Shown here piece after piece: positions 34,978 through 44,195 of a stretch of 64,000 nt of DNA. The DNA lies in NCBI RefSeq assembly GCF_002003665.1, contig NZ_JATM01000001.1:372001-436000 (forward strand), written 5' to 3'. Below the pieces are notes generated by a model, which saw only the letters and a list, made by a program, of their open reading frames with translations, was not told the DNA's origin and ran no database searches. The stretch is from Bombella intestini (GTDB taxonomy: Bacteria; Pseudomonadota; Alphaproteobacteria; Acetobacterales; Acetobacteraceae). The translations under genes were made by a program, and so were the position numbers. Positions within the stretch are counted from its first letter, which is position 1; every line of letters starts with the position of its first letter.

Positions 34978-37367
34978 GATCTCTCCGCCGCCGTGCTTTC
35001 ACTCCGGCCTGCCAAGATATAGCTATTGGAGATACCATTATTGGGCAGGAAGAACTCCCCTCTCAGACGGAACAGGAAAACACCCTGCAATGTCTGATAG
35101 GCTCGCTCCGAAACCTGAATCTGTCCACCATCAGGGGCATTGTGCGCCAAAGCTTCGGCCATCGTGAGCCCTTCACCCCACAGGTTGAAGATATCACGCC
35201 TTTCCCCGAAATAAGCAACAAGGACGGGACCGACATCAATACCAATGCGGAACATGAGCTGCGTATTCATCTGGGCAATAACCATCAGACAAGCTTCACG
35301 AATACCGATAGCTGCCTCTGCCAGATGCACAGCGCCTTCTGCATCAATGCTCTGAGAGCAACTGCCCAAGAAGATGAAACGGTTTCCCGCTACCTGTGCC
35401 GAGAACAGACCACGTTCTCTGGCAATACCCTCAATTTTCCCGCCAAGCTCTGCAACCAACTCCAACATGGCCTGTGCCGTATCACGGTTAGAAGAATAGG
35501 CCTCGGAAAATTCCAGCACCATAATCGGCACTGTCGGGTAAAGACCCGGCATGGGAGGAACCCCATTGCCCTCCTCCTCCGGATGGATGAGAAAGCCCTC
35601 GACAATGCGCATTGGGGATCTAGCTGATCGCCCCGTAGTGCCCACCGCCGTAGCTGCGGTTCCACCCTGAAGCTGCGCCGTCTTCTTTTCTTCCTCCTGC
35701 ACATGCCCAAAACGAACAGCCAAAACAGAAGCAAGCAGCGCTATAACCCGATCTGCCTCATCCAGCTGGTAGGGGTCCTCCAGCATGATAGCCCCTACGG
35801 GACGATGCTCCTCCACAACCGGCATGAAGAATAGGTGCTTAGCACCAATCATCCGCATGACCACACGCTGTAAACTCTGAAAACGCTGATCTTCCCCTGC
35901 ATCCGGCAAGTCAACGTCATGCCCGCTTTCAAGACACTCAAACACACCAGGATGGCCATTTCTAGTGAGCTCCATGCCTGACCCGTGGGCATCCCTGCCT
36001 CGGTCGAACATATCCTCACATAGCAGCCTGTCCCCATCCGCCAGCAAACGCCAGACACTGGCACGACGGGCTGCTGCACGTTCGGCCAAAGCCTCACAGA
36101 AATAGGGCTGTTCTTGTTCCGGGTTCAGTAACCCCTCGGTATTGGTGATCTTCAAAAGGACGGCATTATCCTCCTTCTTCTTATCATCAAGAACCGTCAA
36201 ATCCTTTTGGAGCCTTTCAACCCGCCTCCCCTGATAGATCAACCCCAAAGCAAGAACCAAAGCCAGTCCTACAATAACGATAGAAAAGTAGACCGCCTGT
36301 TTCTGTACAGCGTGTGTAAAGCTGGCGAAGTCACTTTCAGGCGCATTGAGCAACAACACCCACGACCGCTTAGCCAAAGGCATGGCTGAAGCAATAGTGA
36401 CATAATTCTGCCCCCTAGCCTGCACCATCCCCGTCCCATCCCCCATGACACGGAACACGTTAAGTGCCCTGACAAAAACGGGTTGTGTCTTGGGGTCCAG
36501 ATGCACATTTTCTGCATCAAAACCGGGCTTACCAACATCCATCATGTTGTGACCGGCAATCACATGGCCGCTAAGGTCCACGATCACAGCCTGCCCACTT
36601 TTGCCCACCTTAAGGCTGTTGACGAACTGTGTTAGCCGATTCAACGAAATGCTGATAGCGAACACAACATGCCGTCCATCCAGTGTCCTGAATGCCAGAG
36701 AAGCCGTCACAATAAACTGATGAGTCGAGAGGTAAGGATAAGGGTCTGTCCAAAACAGACGACGATCCGGCGCACGACTTTCAAAATGGAGTGCCCCTTT
36801 ATACCAAGGACGCAACCGGGGATCGTACCCTTCCGCCGATAGCCTATCCGTGGAAATAAAACGACCATCCTTGTCGGTCAGCCTGTGCCGATAATACGGA
36901 GCTCCATCCTCAATCTGAAGTGTTGTCTCCTCGTACTGCCCATCCCGCCGGGCAGACATCCAAAAATGTCCCTGATCATCTGCCAGATAGAAACTATCCA
37001 CATGAGGGATACCCCGCAGGACAGAACGCCCCAGCGTCATGAAGGCATTAGCATTTGCCTGCATGTCCGTGCTGGTGAGCATCCCACTAGCCATGAAAGA
37101 AATCCCCGTTGCCGGAGACAGATAATGGCTAACTTCCTCGGTAATATAACGCTGCTGGCTTTTAAGAAGATTTCGTGAGAGGGTAATCGCCCCTTCCCGC
37201 ATGGTCCGATATGTGTACAGCGTGACGACACCAATGGTCATAATGACCAAAATCACGCCCAAAATTGGCCCTATGAACTGAAAAAGCTGCCAGCGCCGTC
37301 CTGTGGTATCAATGGCAGGATCAATGATCTCATCTGTCGGCAAGGCTCTAGAATCCCCCTTAGTCAT
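34974..37367 (-). CDS. membrane sensor with dCache-like and GAF-like domains and a degenerate class III cyclase domain
   Basis: About 797 residues: helix at 31-53, a periplasmic sensor of roughly 280 residues (double-Cache-like, with DPRLRPWYKGA), a second helix near 370-390, a GAF-like region, and a C-terminal class III adenylate/guanylate cyclase fold (RIGIDVGPVLVAYFGERRDIFN marks its centre up to the 20-residue limit, followed by GGQIQVSE). Catalytic residues look lost: the second metal aspartate (usual GD) is Asn near 661 in VAGNRF, the first is not recognisable in VLEFSEAY, and VNLAARL is replaced by LTMAEAL. It is first in the Mla-like operon. The ATG at 37367 is preferred over a longer start that would reach into divergent ygfZ. 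Confidence 0.7.
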   Translation of the reverse strand: MTKGDSRALPTDEIIDPAIDTTGRRWQLFQFIGPILGVILVIMTIGVVTLYTYRTMREGAITLSRNLLKSQQRYITEEVSHYLSPATGISFMASGMLTSTDMQANANAFMTLGRSVLRGIPHVDSFYLADDQGHFWMSARRDGQYEETTLQIEDGAPYYRHRLTDKDGRFISTDRLSAEGYDPRLRPWYKGALHFESRAPDRRLFWTDPYPYLSTHQFIVTASLAFRTLDGRHVVFAISISLNRLTQFVNSLKVGKSGQAVIVDLSGHVIAGHNMMDVGKPGFDAENVHLDPKTQPVFVRALNVFRVMGDGTGMVQARGQNYVTIASAMPLAKRSWVLLLNAPESDFASFTHAVQKQAVYFSIVIVGLALVLALGLIYQGRRVERLQKDLTVLDDKKKEDNAVLLKITNTEGLLNPEQEQPYFCEALAERAAARRASVWRLLADGDRLLCEDMFDRGRDAHGSGMELTRNGHPGVFECLESGHDVDLPDAGEDQRFQSLQRVVMRMIGAKHLFFMPVVEEHRPVGAIMLEDPYQLDEADRVIALLASVLAVRFGHVQEEEKKTAQLQGGTAATAVGTTGRSARSPMRIVEGFLIHPEEEGNGVPPMPGLYPTVPIMVLEFSEAYSSNRDTAQAMLELVAELGGKIEGIARERGLFSAQVAGNRFIFLGSCSQSIDAEGAVHLAEAAIGIREACLMVIAQMNTQLMFRIGIDVGPVLVAYFGERRDIFNLWGEGLTMAEALAHNAPDGGQIQVSERAYQTLQGVFLFRLRGEFFLPNNGISNSYILAGRSESTAAERS

Positions 37368-37442
37368 CCGGTATCCCGAAATGATCCCTTGTATGCCATG
37401 CTGGAATAGGGTGAAGGTCCCTCTTCTGTAGCCACCACTATT

Positions 37443-38303
37443 ATGCGGACACTGATGAAGCGCAACCATCTTTCACGCCGTGCTGTCATTTCGTTCACAG
37501 GAAATGACAAAACCAGCTTTCTAAACGGCCTTATAACCAATGATTTACAGACCCTTTCTGGGCAAGATATCATCTGGGCGGCTATGCTCAATGCGCAAGG
37601 GCGCATACAAGCATTATTTTTTCTCTGGAAAACTGAAAATGCCCTCCTCTTGGACCTTCCAGAAGATCAAGCCGAATCTCTCTTAAAAACCCTACGTCGT
37701 TTCAGACTAAGAGCCGATGTTCAGATGGAGCGAATGGAAGCCACCGTTCTGACAGGCCCGCCAGATAGCCCACGGCCAGAGAATGCTTTGATCCATGCGT
37801 CAGACCCCCGCCATCCTGCGCTGGGATGGCGGGCCATCATCCCGACCTCCTCACTGCATGACGAAGCGGCCTGCCGCACTGAGGCCGAATCCCTACTTAC
37901 CCGGCGGCTGCGCCTCGGGGTTCTAGCCGACGAAGACATCACTCCCGGCCAGACACTGGCCCTAGAAGCCAACATGGATCACCTGCATGGTATTTCATGG
38001 ACCAAAGGGTGCTATTTAGGTCAGGAAGTCACGGCCCGAACCCACTACCGAGGACTCATTAAAAGGCGTATCCTGCCCATCAGTACCGCCAATGGAGACG
38101 CTCTGCCCGATAGTGGGGCTATAACCTTGGACGGACAGGATGTCGGCGAAATCAGGTCACATGCCGGGCGACATGGGCTAGCCCTACTCCACCGCCGAGC
38201 ATGGAACGCTACCGAACTACAGCTAAACGACCAAGCCATCACGCTGAACTGGCCTGACTGGCTGCCCAACGCCCCGGAATCATCAGAGAAACAGGACAGC
38301 TGA
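37443..38303 (+). CDS. ygfZ: YgfZ/IBA57-family folate-binding protein
   Basis: A 286-residue aminomethyltransferase-like protein that helps build or maintain Fe-S clusters in enzymes such as MiaB. The signature K-G-C-Y-x-G-Q-E is present (KGCYLGQEVTAR, Cys190). N-terminal SFTGNDKTSFLNGLITNDL fits the folate-binding fold. An alternative ATG lies at 37455. Only one base separates it from hisI. MiaB, ThiC and BioB in this window are likely Fe-S clients in general terms. Confidence 0.9.
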   Translation: MRTLMKRNHLSRRAVISFTGNDKTSFLNGLITNDLQTLSGQDIIWAAMLNAQGRIQALFFLWKTENALLLDLPEDQAESLLKTLRRFRLRADVQMERMEATVLTGPPDSPRPENALIHASDPRHPALGWRAIIPTSSLHDEAACRTEAESLLTRRLRLGVLADEDITPGQTLALEANMDHLHGISWTKGCYLGQEVTARTHYRGLIKRRILPISTANGDALPDSGAITLDGQDVGEIRSHAGRHGLALLHRRAWNATELQLNDQAITLNWPDWLPNAPESSEKQDS

Positions 38304-38304
38304 C

Positions 38305-38727
38305 ATGCAATGGAAACCTATTACCGAACCAACACTGACCAATCTGGTAGATCAGGTCTCATTCAATGAACAAGGGCTCATTAGTGCCATCGCACAAGAT
38401 GAAGCAGGAGAAGTTCTCATGCTTGCGTGGATGAACCGGGAAGCCTTATCCGAGACGCTCTCTACAGGACGGGTCTGTTATTACTCCCGCAGTCGGGGCA
38501 AGCTTTGGCGCAAAGGAGAAAGTTCCGGACAGGAGCAGCATCTTCTTGCTGCCTCCTTGGACTGTGATACTGACTGCCTGCTTCTGACTGTCCAACAAAA
38601 GGGTGTTGCCTGCCATACAGGGCGGCGCAGCTGCTTCTATCAGGCACTAACTCCCGCCGGCCTTACAAACCTGACCAGTCCAAACATTGACCCCACAAAT
38701 CTGTACGGAACAACCTCTTCTTCCTGA
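38305..38727 (+). CDS. hisI: phosphoribosyl-AMP cyclohydrolase HisI
   Basis: Catalyses the third step of histidine synthesis. It has 140 residues and all family motifs: MLAWMNREAL, YYSRSRGKLWRKGESSG, the metal-binding DCDTD and ACHTGRRSCF with zinc cysteines. It is the stand-alone cyclohydrolase without a HisE domain, as in other alphaproteobacteria. It is co-directional with ygfZ, and no other his gene is nearby. Confidence 0.96.
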   Translation: MQWKPITEPTLTNLVDQVSFNEQGLISAIAQDEAGEVLMLAWMNREALSETLSTGRVCYYSRSRGKLWRKGESSGQEQHLLAASLDCDTDCLLLTVQQKGVACHTGRRSCFYQALTPAGLTNLTSPNIDPTNLYGTTSSS

Positions 38728-38744
38728 AGACTGAAATAACTGAC

Positions 38745-38783
38745 AAAAAAAGCCCTTCCCACCACATAAAGGGTAGGAAGGGC
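38745..38783 (-). terminator. intrinsic terminator of the fghA-adh operon
   Basis: Arms GCCCTTCC (38752-38759) and GGAAGGGC (38776-38783). Read on the minus strand the stem is followed by seven T, so it terminates the formaldehyde operon that ends at 38809. It lies just past the convergent hisI. Confidence 0.88.
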
Positions 38784-38808
38784 ACCACCATCATTCTTCA
38801 CAGTATGG

Positions 38809-39660
38809 TCAGAGAAGACCTTCAGCATGATGTTTCAGGTGATCCTGTATGAAGCTCTGAACAAACCAATAAGAATGATCATACCCTTCATGTCGGCGCA
38901 ACTTCAGGGACTGGCCAGCAGCCTTGGCCGCCTGCTCCAAACGGTCCGGTCGCAGGCGATCCAGAAACTCATCATCGTTCCCCTGATCTACCAGCAGGGT
39001 TCCCGGGTGGATTCTGCCAGAGTCCAGAAGCAGGCAAGGATCATACTGCGTCCATTCCGCCTCATACCCCCCGAAATAGCTAGCTGCCACCTTGCGGCCC
39101 CAGTCCACCTGAGATGGCGATGAAATCGGCGCGAAAGCTGAAACAGTCCTCCATGCTCCAGCATCGCCCAGCGCAATGGACAGAGCGCCCATGCCTCCCA
39201 TCGAGTGTCCCATAATCCCACGATGTCCAACCTTGATGGGGAAATGTTCCTCTATCAAAGTTGGGAGTTCGTTGCGCACGTAGGACCCCATACGGTAATG
39301 CGCCGCCCACGGATCGGACGTGGCGTCCACATAATAGCCTGCGCCTGTGCCCAGATCATACGCCTCATCTTCACCAGCTACGTCAGCTCCCCGTGGGGAA
39401 GTATCTGGCGCTACCAAAGCAAGGCCATATTTTGCCGCATAACGAATGGCATTGCTTTTGATAAGAAACGTATCCTGCGTACAAGTCAGCCCCGCTAGAA
39501 CATGAACAACCGGTACCTGAGTGCCGGCAAGGGCCTGCGGCGGCAGGAATAAATTAACTCGTGCAGGCAGCCCAAGTTCTTGCGACTGATGGGAGAGGAA
39601 ATGAATTTCCCCTCCGCAACAGGCATGGCGTTCGATCAGCGTAAAAGGGTTATCTGTCAT
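38809..39660 (-). CDS. fghA: S-formylglutathione hydrolase
   Basis: An esterase-D type serine hydrolase that converts S-formylglutathione to glutathione and formate. It has 283 residues, with nucleophile Ser153 in [10 protein letters not shown], and typical segments YLAGLTCT-like ([12 protein letters not shown]), DTSPRGADV and [11 protein letters not shown] with the catalytic histidine. It overlaps the end of the upstream dehydrogenase by 4 nt, forming a two-gene detoxification operon. Confidence 0.96.
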   Translation of the reverse strand: MTDNPFTLIERHACCGGEIHFLSHQSQELGLPARVNLFLPPQALAGTQVPVVHVLAGLTCTQDTFLIKSNAIRYAAKYGLALVAPDTSPRGADVAGEDEAYDLGTGAGYYVDATSDPWAAHYRMGSYVRNELPTLIEEHFPIKVGHRGIMGHSMGGMGALSIALGDAGAWRTVSAFAPISSPSQVDWGRKVAASYFGGYEAEWTQYDPCLLLDSGRIHPGTLLVDQGNDDEFLDRLRPDRLEQAAKAAGQSLKLRRHEGYDHSYWFVQSFIQDHLKHHAEGLL

Positions 39661-40778
39661 AGCGTGTAATTCACGACGTTACGGATGCCCTCACCACGCT
39701 CCATCATCTCGAAGCCCTTGTTGATGTCATCCAGCTTCATCTCATGGGTAATCAGGTCATCAATATTGATGCGCCCTTCCATGTACCAATCTACGATCTT
39801 CGGAACGTCCGTACGTCCACGGGCACCGCCAAAGGCCGAACCGATCCAGCGGCGGCCTGTCACAAGCTGGAAGGGACGTGTGCTGATTTCCTGCCCTGCA
39901 CCGGCAACGCCGATCACACAAGAAACACCCCAGCCACGATGTGCACTTTCCAGAGCCTGACGCATCAAACCAACATTGCCAACGCACTCGAAGGTATAAT
40001 CAGCACCACCACCCGTCATCTCGATAAGATGGCCGACCAGATCGCCTTTTTCACCTAGATCTTTAGGATTAACGAAATCCGTCATGCCAAACTTACGGGC
40101 AATAGCTTCACGCTCTGGATTGATGTCGATACCAATAATCCGATTGGCCCCGACCATCTTCGCACCCTGAATGACGTTCAACCCGATACCACCGAGACCG
40201 AACACAGCCACAGTGGACCCAGCCTCTACCTTGGCGGTGAACAGCACAGCACCGATACCAGTCGTCACACCGCACCCGATGTAGCAGACCTTGTCAAACG
40301 GTGCATCGGGACGGATTTTGGCCAGCGCAATTTCTGGCATGACCGTGAAATTAGCAAATGTGGAACAGCCCATATAATGATGAACTGGCTTCCCCTTGTA
40401 GGAAAAGCGCGTCGTCCCATCCGGCATCAGACCCTTACCCTGTGTACCACGAATGGACGTGCACAGATTTGTCTTGCGAGAAAGGCAGGACGGACATTCA
40501 CGACATTCCGGCGTGTAAAGGGGAATAACATGGTCGCCCGGCTTTAAGTGCTTCACCCCGGCACCAACTTCGCGAACGATTCCAGCACCTTCATGGCCTA
40601 GAATGGATGGGAAAAGGCCTTCTGGATCATTACCAGAAAGTGTATATTTGTCTGTGTGGCACAGTCCCGTAGCCATGATTTCCACCAGAACTTCACCCTC
40701 ACGGGGGCCTGCCAACTGAACAGTATCAACGACCAGTGGCTTCCCTGCTTCAAGGGCAATTGCAGCGCGAACGTCCAT
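39657..40778 (-). CDS. frmA: S-(hydroxymethyl)glutathione dehydrogenase / class III alcohol dehydrogenase
   Basis: A zinc NAD-dependent dehydrogenase that oxidises the glutathione adduct of formaldehyde. It has 373 residues. Catalytic zinc region [11 protein letters not shown] and GHEGAG; structural zinc loop [16 protein letters not shown]; cofactor motif [10 protein letters not shown] and IGIDINPE. The length and [11 protein letters not shown] segment mark class III rather than other ADHs. It is the first gene of the operon with fghA. No FrmR-type regulator is visible next to it. Confidence 0.95.
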   Translation of the reverse strand: MDVRAAIALEAGKPLVVDTVQLAGPREGEVLVEIMATGLCHTDKYTLSGNDPEGLFPSILGHEGAGIVREVGAGVKHLKPGDHVIPLYTPECRECPSCLSRKTNLCTSIRGTQGKGLMPDGTTRFSYKGKPVHHYMGCSTFANFTVMPEIALAKIRPDAPFDKVCYIGCGVTTGIGAVLFTAKVEAGSTVAVFGLGGIGLNVIQGAKMVGANRIIGIDINPEREAIARKFGMTDFVNPKDLGEKGDLVGHLIEMTGGGADYTFECVGNVGLMRQALESAHRGWGVSCVIGVAGAGQEISTRPFQLVTGRRWIGSAFGGARGRTDVPKIVDWYMEGRINIDDLITHEMKLDDINKGFEMMERGEGIRNVVNYTL

Positions 40779-40888
40779 CTTTTAATAATCCTGTCTATCG
40801 CTGTTTCTTTGGTATGAATTGTGCCACAGAATGAGCGGGCTTCAAGCCCTGACATATTCACCACTCTCCATGTGAGGAATCTGCCACC

Positions 40889-41764
40889 TTGATCATCAAA
40901 CGCCGTTATGGCCTTTCCATACTGTTCCGGGAAATCCTTCCCCCTCTGATCATCCTGACAGGGTGGGACTGTGTGGTGGTCATACTGTTCCAGATATTCC
41001 ATCAAGAATGGATGGAACAGCCCGCCCTACCCTTTTCCCTCATGGGGTCGGCACTCGCCATCTTTTTGGGAATCCGCAACAATGCTGCCTATGCCCGCTG
41101 GTGGGAGGGGCGCACATTATGGGGGGCTATTACCAACAACTGCCGCTCCTTCGCACGAGAGGTAGAATCGCTCCTCGGTGGACAGCCTAGCCTTGTTCGC
41201 TCCATGGCAGCCTACCCGTATATTCTAAAATCCTCGCTAAGCGGTAATGAGCCCGATGCTGCCATTCAAGCACTGCTGGATGAAGACACTTACAGATTCG
41301 TCTTTTCCTGCGGCAATCCAGCCAATGCCCTACTCTACAGAATCGGACAAGAGGTCCACAGACTCGTCGAAGAACGACATATTGACGGGGCTGTCCACGG
41401 GACTGTGGACCGTATCCTCTCCGACCTAGCCAATGCACAGGGCGGGCTAGAGCGCATACGCAACACACCTCTTCCCGTACAATATTCACTCCTGCCGAAG
41501 GTCATCACGCATCTCTTCTGCATCCTACTTCCCTTGTCTGCCGTGCAAACATTGGGCTGGATCACCCCCTTGGGTTCCAGCATCATTGGCGTTCTCTTCC
41601 AAATGCTGGACCGCAGCGGACAAAATCTTCAGGAACCTTTCAAAGTCAGTCCTCATTCCCTGCCGATGCTGACAATGAGCCGCACAATTGAGCGGGATCT
41701 CCTCCAACCATTGGGGCAAGAGTCCCTCCCCTTACCGCAGCCCCGCTTTGGGCAGCTACCCTAA
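40889..41764 (+). CDS. bestrophin-like (YneE-type) membrane channel
   Basis: A 291-residue inner-membrane protein of the bacterial bestrophin family, known as anion- or cation-selective pentameric channels. Landmarks are the first helix after MIIKRRYG, FSLMGSALAIFLGIRNNAAYARWWEGRTLWG, cited only to locate the neck and helix-2 region up to family core FLxxRxxxAYxRWWEgR, and VITHLFCILLPLS for a later helix. The start is TTG at 40889, with GAGGA about 11 nt upstream; no suitable ATG lies before the conserved N-terminus. Confidence 0.85.
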   Translation: MIIKRRYGLSILFREILPPLIILTGWDCVVVILFQIFHQEWMEQPALPFSLMGSALAIFLGIRNNAAYARWWEGRTLWGAITNNCRSFAREVESLLGGQPSLVRSMAAYPYILKSSLSGNEPDAAIQALLDEDTYRFVFSCGNPANALLYRIGQEVHRLVEERHIDGAVHGTVDRILSDLANAQGGLERIRNTPLPVQYSLLPKVITHLFCILLPLSAVQTLGWITPLGSSIIGVLFQMLDRSGQNLQEPFKVSPHSLPMLTMSRTIERDLLQPLGQESLPLPQPRFGQLP

Positions 41765-41835
41765 TATGTCGTTATGGGAGGATAGCCCTTAGGTAATACA
41801 AGACATATTCCTGTTTTTCTGCTATCCTCCCGCCC

Positions 41836-42426
41836 ATGAACAACAGCTTCAGAATGTCCCATAAGGGTGGTGTTACTGACGAGATGGCCCGCGCCGCCGC
41901 CGAGCACACCGCCCGTCAGAAAGACCCAGAACAGGAAAAGAATCCTTTCCGTGAGGGTGACGCCATCGTTTATGCCGCCCATGGGGTTGGCCGTGTTGAC
42001 CGGATTGGTGAAGAAGAGATCGCCGATACAAAGATCGAAATGATCCAGATCTCCTTCCCCGGCAACCAGATGACACTCCGCATCCCGCTGGCCAAGGCCC
42101 GTAAATCTGGCCTGCGCAAAATCGCTACACGCGAGATTGTGGACAAAGCCATGTCGGTCATCAAAGGCAAGCCGCATGTCAGCCGTGGCATGTGGGCCCG
42201 CCGTGCGGTGGCATATCAGGAAAAGATCAACTCCGGTGATCTTGTCCAGATTGCTGAAGTTCTGCGTGATTTGCGCCGCAATGTCGACAGCCTTGACGGC
42301 AGCTTTTCCGAACGTAAACTTTTCGAGGCCGCTCAGGAACGTTTTGTTGCCGAGTTGGCCGTGCTTGAGAACAAAGATCCGGCCACGGTTCTGGAAGACC
42401 TAACCCAGACCATGAAGAACGCCTGA
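41836..42426 (+). CDS. carD: CarD-family transcription regulator
   Basis: A 196-residue protein that binds RNA polymerase and stabilises open promoter complexes. The N-terminal RNAP-interaction Tudor-like domain is seen in FREGDAIVYAAHGVGRVDRI, and the helical DNA-binding half contains WARRAVAYQEKINSGDLVQIAEV, cited as position marker around residue 120-142, then SFSERKLFEAA. About 35 residues precede the conserved start and look disordered. It stands alone, followed by a hairpin. Confidence 0.93.
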   Translation: MNNSFRMSHKGGVTDEMARAAAEHTARQKDPEQEKNPFREGDAIVYAAHGVGRVDRIGEEEIADTKIEMIQISFPGNQMTLRIPLAKARKSGLRKIATREIVDKAMSVIKGKPHVSRGMWARRAVAYQEKINSGDLVQIAEVLRDLRRNVDSLDGSFSERKLFEAAQERFVAELAVLENKDPATVLEDLTQTMKNA

Positions 42427-42434
42427 TCTACCAT

Positions 42435-42468
42435 CCCCTCCCTTACAGACCTATCTTTCCGGGAGGGG
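42435..42468 (+). terminator. GC-rich hairpin after carD
   Basis: Arms CCCCTCCC (42435-42442) and GGGAGGGG (42461-42468) with an 18-nt loop. It follows the carD stop closely but lacks a U-tract, so it is a probable but weak or factor-assisted terminator. Confidence 0.5.
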
Positions 42469-42506
42469 GTGCTTCCTCCAAAACCCTGATGGGAAAGGTA
42501 GAGGTT

Positions 42507-43307
42507 ATGTCCACAACGTCATCAAAGCGTTTTGAAGGCCAAAAAGTCCTGATCACTGGAGCTTCCCAGGGGATTGGTGAGGCTGCTGCGCAGTATTTTG
42601 CTCGACATGGCGCCCAGGTTGCCATCAACGGACGCAAGGAAGAGAAACTGCGGACGGTTCTGGAAACTCTGCCCAAAGTTTCTGGTGGAGAGCATGTCAT
42701 CGTCGCCGGTGATGTCTCACAGGAAGAGTCTATCGACAAAATCTTCCAGAAAAGTATCGAGACCATGGGCGGGCTGGATATATTGATCTGCAATGCAGGT
42801 TATCAGATTCCATCCCCCTCAGAAGATATCACACTTGCTGACTTTGAAGGCGTCATGGCTGTCAATGTTACAGGTGTCATGCTTTGTTGTCGTGCAGCCC
42901 TGCGCTATTGGCTAAAAGCTGGTGTAAAAGGTCGAGTGGTTGTCAATTCCTCCGTCCATCAGCTGATTCCTAAACCACATTATCTGGGTTATTCTGCCTC
43001 TAAGGGAGCAGTGGACAATATTGTTCGCACGCTGGCCTTAGAATATGCCTCCCGTGGAATCCGGTTCAATACAGTGGCACCCGGCGCCATTGTCACACCG
43101 ATCAATGATTCTTGGGTCAAAGACCCAGAACAGTATAAAGCTGTCGCCAGTCACATCCCCATGAAACGCCCTGGGGAAAGCAGCGAAATTGCTGATGCTA
43201 TGGGCTTTCTGGCCTCCGAAGAGAGCAGTTACGTTACGGGGCAGACACTTTATGTCGATGGCGGCCTAACGCTGTATGGTGACTTTGAGAAGAACTGGTC
43301 TTCATAA
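42507..43307 (+). CDS. short-chain dehydrogenase/reductase, glucose-1-dehydrogenase-like
   Basis: A 266-residue classical SDR. Cofactor motif TGASQGIG near residue 18, CNAGYQ, catalytic serine in VNSSVHQ, and Tyr/Lys in GYSASKGAV. The C-terminal VTGQTLYVDGGLTLYGDFEKNW resembles glucose 1-dehydrogenases of acetic acid bacteria and bacilli. The ATG at 42507 has AAGG 8 nt upstream; the ATG at 42489 has none. The substrate is not certain: sugar, polyol or another alcohol. Confidence 0.85.
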   Translation: MSTTSSKRFEGQKVLITGASQGIGEAAAQYFARHGAQVAINGRKEEKLRTVLETLPKVSGGEHVIVAGDVSQEESIDKIFQKSIETMGGLDILICNAGYQIPSPSEDITLADFEGVMAVNVTGVMLCCRAALRYWLKAGVKGRVVVNSSVHQLIPKPHYLGYSASKGAVDNIVRTLALEYASRGIRFNTVAPGAIVTPINDSWVKDPEQYKAVASHIPMKRPGESSEIADAMGFLASEESSYVTGQTLYVDGGLTLYGDFEKNWSS

Positions 43308-43351
43308 GACACCAAAGCTTCCTCCTCTCTAAAAGAGGTCACCGACTGAAT

Positions 43352-43392
43352 ACACAGGGCGGTAGGGGGACATCACCCCTGCCGCCCTGTGT
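43352..43392. terminator. long perfect hairpin between convergent genes, no U-tract
   Basis: An 11-bp perfect outer stem (ACACAGGGCGG at 43352-43362 with CCGCCCTGTGT at 43382-43392), one T-G wobble, then five more pairs around a 7-nt loop. It lies between the SDR (plus) and YceI (minus). The stem is unusually stable, but no T-run follows on either strand. Confidence 0.6.
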
Positions 43393-43477
43393 GCTATCCG
43401 GGGTGATTGTTCCAGGAATAAGGCAAGCTCCCCTTCCTTGACGGCTAGAACCGCACATTCTCCCCTGAAGCTATCTG

Positions 43478-44122
43478 TTACTTATTGTTCGAAGCTGCTG
43501 GAGCAGGAATATCCTGTTTCTCAAAAACACCAGCGATCCGCAGTTCTACATCATCGCTAACATATGGTACGAACATTTTGACACCAAAGTCACTACGCTT
43601 GATGGTTGTTGTCGCATCAAAGCCGACTGTATATTTCTTGTCGAGCATATTGACCCCTGCGCCGATAAAATGAACGCGCAGTGTCTCCGGGTAGGTAATA
43701 CCATGCAGAGTTAGATTACCCGATACAAGTGCATCATTCGGCCCTGTCTGCTTAACACTAACAGAAACAAACTCAGCCTTTGGGAACTGATCAGCTGCCA
43801 ACCACTGGCCACCTTTCAACTCTTCCATCAGCTTACTATTTGTCGTCAGCACAGATGAAACCGGGATGGAGACAGACAAGCTAGACGATTCAGGCTGACT
43901 AGGGTCCAAGCGAAGTACACCCGAGGCCCCAGAAAAAAGCCCCTCAAACACAGAAAAGCCAAAATGTAGCACCGAAAAACTAACCTGCGTATGCAGCGGT
44001 TCCACCTTGTAATACCCAGGCTGAATCTGGGAAGCATCCGTCACGACCTGTGCGGAAGCTACCATCGGAGCCGCACAAGAAAGAGTAATAGCTGCTAAAG
44101 CAGCTCGTAGTGAAAAATGCAT
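43478..44122 (-). CDS. YceI-family periplasmic lipid-binding-like protein
   Basis: A 214-residue exported protein with a signal peptide (hydrophobic core ALAAITLSCAAPMVASA, then QVV). The YceI lipocalin-like barrel is seen in YKVEPLHTQVSFSVLHFGFSVFEG (cited as a locator of the start), PKAEFVSVSV, LTLHGITYP and VGFDATTTIKRSDFGV. Family members bind polyisoprenoids or respond to alkaline or acid stress. The ATG at 44122 is chosen because AAGGA lies 7 nt upstream; a longer start adds ten residues before the signal peptide. Confidence 0.9.
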   Translation of the reverse strand: MHFSLRAALAAITLSCAAPMVASAQVVTDASQIQPGYYKVEPLHTQVSFSVLHFGFSVFEGLFSGASGVLRLDPSQPESSSLSVSIPVSSVLTTNSKLMEELKGGQWLAADQFPKAEFVSVSVKQTGPNDALVSGNLTLHGITYPETLRVHFIGAGVNMLDKKYTVGFDATTTIKRSDFGVKMFVPYVSDDVELRIAGVFEKQDIPAPAASNNK

Positions 44123-44195
44123 GACAAATCCTTCCCCTATAACAGACATCATGACAGCATGTTGTATCTGTACTTTCTGTCTACAGTAGAAAACA

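Noticed and set aside
42507-43307. SDR as the missing 3-ketosphinganine reductase
   Set aside because: It lies 30 kb from spt and resembles sugar dehydrogenases; nothing in the sequence ties it to sphingolipids.
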